Source: Ruminococcaceae bacterium UBA1375 | GTDB lineage: Bacteria > Bacillota > Clostridia > Oscillospirales > Ruminococcaceae | Assembly: GCA_002305795.1 (NCBI GenBank) | Contig: DBRF01000010.1 | Coordinates: 1 to 64,000 of the forward strand | Direction of reading: 5' to 3' | DNA length: 64,000 nt | Shown: positions 59,617 through 64,000 of the stretch, piece after piece | Layout: the number at the start of each line of letters is the position of its first letter | Numbering within the stretch: the stretch's first letter is position 1 | Translations under genes and position numbers: made by a program | Notes under the pieces: generated by a model | Databases searched by the model: none | What the model saw: only the letters and a program-made list of their open reading frames with translations | What the model was told of the DNA's origin: nothing

Positions 59617-61293
59617 ATGGAATTTTCCAAAAATCAAGTTTACCCCGCCCTTATCCAGGACCTCACCCAGGAAGGAATGGGAGTGGCCAAGGTGGAGGGC
59701 TTCACCGTCTTTGTGCCCAACACCGCCATTGGGGACCGAGGGGAAATCAAGCTGGTGAAGGTATTAAAGCACTACGGCTACGGCATCCTCACCCAGCTTG
59801 ACTCCCCTTCCCCGGATCGGGTGGAGCCGGACTGCCCGGTGAGCGGGAAATGCGGAGGGTGCCTGCTGCGGCACATCTCCTACCAAAGCGAGCTGCGCTG
59901 GAAGCAGGGCATGGTGGCGGACTGTTTTGCCCGGATTGGGGAAATCTCTCTGCCGGTGTCCCCCATTCTGGGCAGCGTTGTCCAGAAAGGTTACCGGAAC
60001 AAGGCCCAGTACCCCATTCAAACCGGCAAAGACGGCAAGCTGAAAGCGGGATTTTACGCCGGGCGCAGCCACCGGCTGGTGGAACAGACCCGGTGCAAGC
60101 TCCAGCCGCCGGTGTTCGGGGAGATTTTGGAATGGGTGCTGGCCTTTGGGGACGCCCACGGCTGGACCGGTTACGACGAAGCCACCGGCAAAGGGCTGCT
60201 GCGGCACCTCTACCTGCGGATGGGGTTTGCCACCGGGGAAATCATGGTCTGCCCGGTGGTGGCGGGAAAGGGGCATCTGCCCCAGGAGCAGGAGTTTGCC
60301 CATTCTCTGGCGAAAGCCTTTCCCGGCATCGCCAGCATTGTCCTCAACCACAATCCACAAAACACCAACGTCATCCTGGGCCGGGAAAACCGGCTGCTCT
60401 GGGGGAAGGACACCATCGACGACATCCTCTGCGGGGTGCGGGTGACCCTGTCCCCCCACTCCTTCTACCAGGTGAACCGGGACCAGGCCCAGCGGCTGTA
60501 CGAGACGGCTTTGGGTTTGGCCCAACTGAAGGACAGCGATGTGCTGCTGGATCTATACTGCGGGGCGGGCACCATCGGGCTGGCGGCAGCGGGCCGGGTC
60601 AAGCAGGTATACGGGGCGGAAATTGTGCCCCAGGCAGTGGAAAACGCACGCCGCAACGCCGCCCAGAACCAAATCCGCAATGCGGAGTTTCTCTGCGCCG
60701 ACTGTTCCCAGGCAGTGGAGGAGTTTGCCCGGCGGGGCATCCAGCCGGACGTGATTGTGGTGGACCCGCCACGGAAAGGGTGTGCGTCGGAGGTGCTGGA
60801 AGCCATCCGGCAGTTCGGGCCGGACCGGCTGGTGATGATTTCCTGCAACCCTGCCACGGCAGCCCGAGACTGCAAGGCGTTGGCAGAGATGGGGTTTGCG
60901 GTGGAACAGATTGTGCCGGTGGATTTGTTTCCTCGGACGGGGCATGTGGAGACGGTTGTACTGCTTTCCCACAAAAAACCTGACAGCACAATCAGCGTAA
61001 AAGTGGAGTTTGGCGAGGGAGAGGGCAAAGTGCCGCTTGATAATATCGCTAAAAGAGCCGAGGCGTACAAGCCGAAAGAGCGAGTTACCTACAAAATGAT
61101 AAAGGAATACATAGAAGCTAAATATGGCTTCAAGGTACATACTGCTTATATAGCGGAGGTAAAGAGAAGTTTGGGCTTGCCAATGTATGATGCCCCTAAT
61201 GCGGTAGAAGAATTGAAACAGCCGAGAAAACATCCGACAGCAGAGAAAGTGGAAGCAATTAAAGATGCTTTAAAGCATTTTAAAGTCATTTAA
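59617..61293 (+). CDS. rlmD: 23S rRNA (uracil-5-)-methyltransferase RlmD/RumA with element-derived C-terminal tail
   Basis: 558 residues. N-terminal TRAM domain (LIQDLTQEGMGVAKVEGFTV), 4Fe-4S cysteines (CPVSGKCGGCLLRHISYQSE), SAM site VLLDLYCGAGTIGLAAAGRV, and the catalytic Cys in MISCNPATAARD. The family normally ends shortly after HVETVVLLS (residues 443-451). Here about 105 more residues follow (KPDSTISVKVEFGEGEGKVP to HPTAEKVEAIKDALKHFKVI) in AT-richer DNA, a tail I know from rlmD genes at the edge of integrative elements. The tail replaces the native 3' end. The methyltransferase part is intact and should still modify 23S rRNA. Confidence 0.9.
   Translation: MEFSKNQVYPALIQDLTQEGMGVAKVEGFTVFVPNTAIGDRGEIKLVKVLKHYGYGILTQLDSPSPDRVEPDCPVSGKCGGCLLRHISYQSELRWKQGMVADCFARIGEISLPVSPILGSVVQKGYRNKAQYPIQTGKDGKLKAGFYAGRSHRLVEQTRCKLQPPVFGEILEWVLAFGDAHGWTGYDEATGKGLLRHLYLRMGFATGEIMVCPVVAGKGHLPQEQEFAHSLAKAFPGIASIVLNHNPQNTNVILGRENRLLWGKDTIDDILCGVRVTLSPHSFYQVNRDQAQRLYETALGLAQLKDSDVLLDLYCGAGTIGLAAAGRVKQVYGAEIVPQAVENARRNAAQNQIRNAEFLCADCSQAVEEFARRGIQPDVIVVDPPRKGCASEVLEAIRQFGPDRLVMISCNPATAARDCKALAEMGFAVEQIVPVDLFPRTGHVETVVLLSHKKPDSTISVKVEFGEGEGKVPLDNIAKRAEAYKPKERVTYKMIKEYIEAKYGFKVHTAYIAEVKRSLGLPMYDAPNAVEELKQPRKHPTAEKVEAIKDALKHFKVI
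60943..60975. other. Putative left junction (attL) of the right integrative element inside rlmD
   Basis: At the codons for HVETVVLLSHK the GC-rich chromosomal sequence ends and AT-rich element sequence begins without breaking the frame. The 3' end of rlmD/rumA is an established insertion site for integrative conjugative elements that use serine recombinases. The exact crossover cannot be fixed without the other junction. Confidence 0.65.
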
Positions 61294-61298
61294 AACAA

Positions 61299-61336
61299 GG
61301 GCGTATCATTAGAGATAGTGATACGCTTATTTTTTT
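61299..61336 (+). terminator. Terminator after the extended rlmD
   Basis: Perfect stem GCGTATCA (61301-61308) / TGATACGC (61319-61326) followed by a TTATTTTTTT tract. Confidence 0.8.
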
Positions 61337-61407
61337 GCCAAGATTGCACATTTGAGCTGCTCTCTATTCCCACATATAATGAAAGTGAAGAAACGGAGGT
61401 GGCTTGT

Positions 61408-61599
61408 ATGAGAGAACAGAAATTCCACATTTATCTGGATAGCCACGAAAGGACAATCCTGCTACATAGCCTTGTGGAACTGAAAAATCAGCTCCTTGCG
61501 CAAGGAAGATATGCGGACTGCGTTGACGAACTGATTTTTAAGGTTACGGGCGCACCGCTGAAAAAACTCAAAGTACAACACGATTGCGGGAGGGTATGA
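61408..61599 (+). CDS. Small conserved mobile-element protein
   Basis: 63 residues from the ATG at 61408, with GGAGGT upstream. The sequence MREQKFHIYLDSHERTILLH, then SLVELKNQLLAQGRYADC, VDELIFKVTGAPLKKLKV, is about two-thirds identical to the partial gene at 1-196. It is predicted soluble, mixed helix/strand, without a recognised domain. It opens the conserved gene run of the right element (small protein, 112-residue protein, parA, parB). Confidence 0.8.
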   Translation: MREQKFHIYLDSHERTILLHSLVELKNQLLAQGRYADCVDELIFKVTGAPLKKLKVQHDCGRV

Positions 61600-61937
61600 T
61601 GGATGGCATAGAATTTAAAGAACTGTTCAAGGTAGCTGTGGAAACACTGAGGGAAAAGACAATCACTCCGCTGTTGGAAGCAGACGCAACCTATCAGGAG
61701 GACTCTGATAATGAGGGGATTGCGGAAATGCACTATCTCCAGTTGGATTTGACAGAGGAACAGCGGAAAGTCTGTAACCGTTTGCTTGAATGCCGGGATA
61801 AACAAGATATTGAGTATGCTACCCACGCATATATCGCAGGGCTGTATGACGCTTTCCGCATAATGGCGGTATTGTTCCCTGACAAGTGGGACACAGACGA
61901 TATATGGGAGCTGCTTTCAGCGAAAGTCAACAACTGA
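61599..61937 (+). CDS. Conserved mobile-element hypothetical protein
   Basis: 112 residues from the ATG at 61599 (an ATG at 61596 is equally possible; GGGAGG lies at 61588-61593). The upstream gene's TGA overlaps this start. It is acidic and mostly helical: IEFKELFKVAVETLREKTIT, EMHYLQLDLTEEQRKVCNRL and AYIAGLYDAFRIMAVLFPDK. No enzyme motif is seen. It is conserved in position before parA in related elements, as far as I recall, but has no assigned function. Confidence 0.7.
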   Translation: MDGIEFKELFKVAVETLREKTITPLLEADATYQEDSDNEGIAEMHYLQLDLTEEQRKVCNRLLECRDKQDIEYATHAYIAGLYDAFRIMAVLFPDKWDTDDIWELLSAKVNN

Positions 61938-62057
61938 ATATTGAGGATTTTACATAGCCGATTGGTATCAAAGCCAGTCGGCTTTTTTGCGTTCTGCGGA
62001 ACTTTACATAGCCACCCTGACAAAGTGGCTAAATTTATGCGAAAGGAGGACGCATTT

Positions 62058-62885
62058 ATGTCAAACTGCAAAGTGATTGCTCTGACAAACCAGAAAGGCG
62101 GTGTCGGCAAGACCACCACAGCGGTCAATCTGGGCGTGGGACTGGCACAGCAGGGAAAAAAGGTGCTGCTCATCGACGCCGATGCGCAGGCAAACCTTAC
62201 AATGGCGTTGGGATATAACCGTCCTGACGACCTGCCCTTTACCCTCTCCACCGTGATGCAGGACATCATCGACGATAAGACGGTTGATGTCTCGCAGGGG
62301 ATTATCCATCACAAGGAAGGCGTTGACCTTATCCCGTCCAACATTGAGCTGTCCGGTCTGGAGGTAAGGCTGATCAATGCCCTGAGTCGTGAGAGTGTCC
62401 TGAAAACCTATGTGAATGAGGTCAAAAGGGATTACGACTTTGTGCTGATCGACTGTATGCCGAGCTTGGGAATGATAACCATCAATTCTCTGGCGGCGGC
62501 TGACAGCGTGGTTATCCCGACGCAGCCCCACTATCTTTCTGCAAAAGGTCTGGAGCTGTTGCTTCGCACAGTGTCAAAGGTTAAGCGGCAGATAAACCCC
62601 AGACTGCGGATCGACGGTATCCTGATGACGATGGTCATGCCACGGACAAATATCTCCAAAGACATCATCTCATCCGTCAAAAGCGCATACGGACAGAAAA
62701 TCAAGGTGTTTGATACCCAGATACCCCACTCCGTCCGTGCTGTGGAAGCCACCGCAGAAGGTAAGAGTATTTTTGCCTATGACAAAGGCGGTAAGGTTGC
62801 CGCTGCCTATGAGCAATTCGCAAAGGAGGTGGTAGAGATTGGCGAGAAGCAGAGGAAACAAAATCGAGCTGACCGCTTACGATGA
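62058..62885 (+). CDS. parA: ParA-family partition ATPase of the integrative element
   Basis: 275 residues from the ATG at 62058, after GAAAGGAGG; the frame to 61941 has no ribosome binding site. The deviant Walker A KVIALTNQKGGVGKTTTAVN, KKVLLIDADAQANLTMAL and DFVLIDCMPSLGMITINSLA (Walker B) are classic ParA/Soj. VVIPTQPHYLSAKGLELLLR follows. ParA helps retain or position the excised circular element. It overlaps the parB start by 47 nt. Confidence 0.95.
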   Translation: MSNCKVIALTNQKGGVGKTTTAVNLGVGLAQQGKKVLLIDADAQANLTMALGYNRPDDLPFTLSTVMQDIIDDKTVDVSQGIIHHKEGVDLIPSNIELSGLEVRLINALSRESVLKTYVNEVKRDYDFVLIDCMPSLGMITINSLAAADSVVIPTQPHYLSAKGLELLLRTVSKVKRQINPRLRIDGILMTMVMPRTNISKDIISSVKSAYGQKIKVFDTQIPHSVRAVEATAEGKSIFAYDKGGKVAAAYEQFAKEVVEIGEKQRKQNRADRLR

Positions 62886-63786
62886 CCTTTTTGAAACAGA
62901 CGAAAGTCGTGCGGAGGCTGCCTTAAGCAAGATACGGGAAATCCCCATATCGGAGATTGACGAGTTCCCAGACCATCCGTTTAAAGTCTTAATGGATGAA
63001 GATATGGAACAGCTTGTTGAGAGTATCAAGCGAAATGGCGTAATGACCCCGGCGACTGTCCGGCTCAAGGAGGACGGACGGTATGAGCTTATCAGCGGAC
63101 ACAGACGCAAAAAGGCGTGTGAGCTTGCGGGACTGGAAACCTTGAAATGCGAGGTCAAGGAGCTGACCCGTGATGAAGCAATCATCATTATGGTAGAGAG
63201 CAACCTGTAACGCTCCACGATCCTGCCAAGTGAGAAAGCCTTTGCCTACAAAATGCGGCTTGAAGCGATGAAGCGTCAGGCAGGCAGACCAACCAAAGAT
63301 AATTATTCCCCAGTGGGAAATAATTTAGAGTTTGCCACTTCAAGCGATGAACTTGCCGAGAAGGTGGGCGAGAGCAAAAATCAAATTTTCCGCTATATTC
63401 GCTTGACCGAGCTTGTTCCTGAAATCCTGCAAATGGTTGACGAAAGGCAGATTGCGTTCCGCCCTGCGGTGGAAATCTCCTATCTGTCCGAGGAACAGCA
63501 GTACACTCTGCTTGAAGCGATGGAATACAACGACGCTACCCCTTCACTGGCGCAGGCTATCAAGATGAAGAAATTTATGCAGGACGGAAAGCTCACAGAT
63601 GAGGTTATCCAGTCCATCATGCAGGAGGAAAAGCCAAACCAGAGGGAAAAGCCCGCTTTCCGTGATGAACGGATAACCAAGCTCATCCCTAAGACTGTCC
63701 CCAAAGGGCAGGAAACCGACTTCGTGGTCAAGGCGTTGGAGTTCTACAACCGCCATTTGCAGCGGAGCAAAGACCGTGAACGATAG
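62839..63786 (+). pseudogene. parB: ParB-family protein interrupted by an in-frame TAA
   Basis: The frame begins at a TTG at 62839 (AAAGGAGGT upstream) and encodes PISEIDEFPDHPFKVLMDED and the ParB nuclease/CTP-binding motif ELISGHRRKKACELAGL. It stops at TAA 63208-63210, right after MVESNL. Without any frame change it continues RSTILPSEKAFAYKMRLEAM, GRPTKDNYSP, a helix-turn-helix (LAEKVGESKNQIFRYIRLTE) and the rest to 63786. Related proteins have a glutamine codon at the stop (ESNLQRS); CAA to TAA would explain it. The protein is thus split into a 123-residue CTP-binding half and a DNA-binding half. Confidence 0.85.
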
Positions 63787-63902
63787 CCACACACCGAGGG
63801 CGAGGTCTGTCCATTGGAGGATAGCCATTTTTTTGCTTCCCCCTCTCCACACCTCTCCCCCTTAACTACTGCCAGTTACTGTCCGAAGAAAGAAAACTAT
63901 TG

Positions 63903-63924
63903 AGCTGCCATAAGGCGGCTTTTT
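63903..63924 (+). terminator. Possible terminator downstream of parB
   Basis: Stem AGCTGCC / GGCGGCT (one G-T pair) with an ATAA loop, followed by TTTTC. The rest of 63787-63966 shows no gene. Confidence 0.5.
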
Positions 63925-63966
63925 CTCGGTTAGTAAGGCATATTCAATCAAAATCAGGAGGTAACT

Positions 63967-64000
63967 ATGAAATTCCCTAAATTATTCAAAAGGGCTGCGG
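63967..64000 (+). CDS. Start of the next element gene (partial)
   Basis: An ATG at 63967 with CAGGAGG upstream opens MKFPKLFKRAA and runs off the window. Too short to identify. Confidence 0.5.
   Translation, partial: MKFPKLFKRAA

Noticed and set aside
59850..60983. A 377-codon frame overlapping rlmD
   Set aside because: Shadow frame; rlmD in the main frame has all enzyme motifs.
63253..63786. The second half of parB as an independent gene starting at 63253
   Set aside because: The 14 codons before this ATG are in frame and ParB-like, and no ribosome binding site precedes the ATG, so it is treated as the downstream part of an interrupted gene.
1..64000. CRISPR arrays or cas genes
   Set aside because: No regularly spaced repeats and no Cas motifs were seen; the only close repeats are the 20-bp and 23-bp pairs described.

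Overview
The window reads as a chromosomal segment of an anaerobic, endospore-forming Gram-positive bacterium of the Clostridia, most likely an Oscillospiraceae/Ruminococcaceae-type gut organism. The evidence is spoIIGA-sigE, an alpha/beta small acid-soluble spore protein, yqfC-yqfD, ylbJ, a ylmC/ymxH-type gene and a cotJC remnant. Anaerobic markers are hydE, reverse rubrerythrin and rubredoxin. The core (about 5.63-60.95 kb) is GC-rich with many CCC/GGC-type codons. Both ends are clearly more AT-rich and carry mobile-element genes.

Left end (1 to about 5.63 kb, mostly minus strand): one end of an integrative element. It carries a compact four-gene operon, abiEi-abiEii-gajA-gajB, in which an AbiE toxin-antitoxin pair is translationally coupled to a Gabija-type OLD nuclease and UvrD-like helicase. 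The operon lies between two copies of an exact 23-bp direct repeat, each joined to a different version of the 3' end of the same unidentified gene. The element abuts a cotJC (manganese catalase-like spore coat) gene that lacks its 5' third.

Core, 6-21 kb: a membrane protein, a THUMP methyltransferase, an orphan class I fumarase alpha subunit, an amidohydrolase, a DEDDh exonuclease with mnmA, a MoxR-DUF58-transglutaminase operon, a polysaccharide pyruvyl transferase-like gene and a TrpXYZ-like ABC transporter. 21-29 kb: a Dabb protein, rubredoxin, and a complete phosphate operon (pstSCAB-phoU-response regulator-histidine kinase) with a readable Pho box. 29-38 kb: an aldo/keto reductase, SASP, a Crh-like HPr homologue, the spoIIG operon behind a sigma-A promoter with the unusual 22-bp spacer, an aminotransferase, a ribbon-helix-helix protein, a DHHW lipoprotein, and a CDF metal exporter behind a NiCo riboswitch.

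Core, 38-56 kb: a flavodoxin, prfC, hydE, a GDSL esterase, a coupled cassette of HPr-kinase-like/PqqD-like/S26B peptidase genes, a GH10-like lipoprotein, a degenerate signal peptidase-like protein, mutS2, and the usual recO-era-dgkA-ybeY-phoH-yqfD-yqfC run, with ylbJ divergent. 55-61 kb: a zinc-ribbon small protein, a cysteine synthase-like gene, tRNA-Leu(CAA), reverse rubrerythrin, uvrC and rlmD.

Right end (about 60.95-64 kb): a second integrative element begins inside the 3' end of rlmD and adds a C-terminal tail of about 105 residues to it. It continues with a small conserved protein (paralogous to one at the left edge, which points the opposite way), a 112-residue protein, parA, and a parB broken by one in-frame TAA. 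All assignments come from reading translations and motifs; no database search was run.
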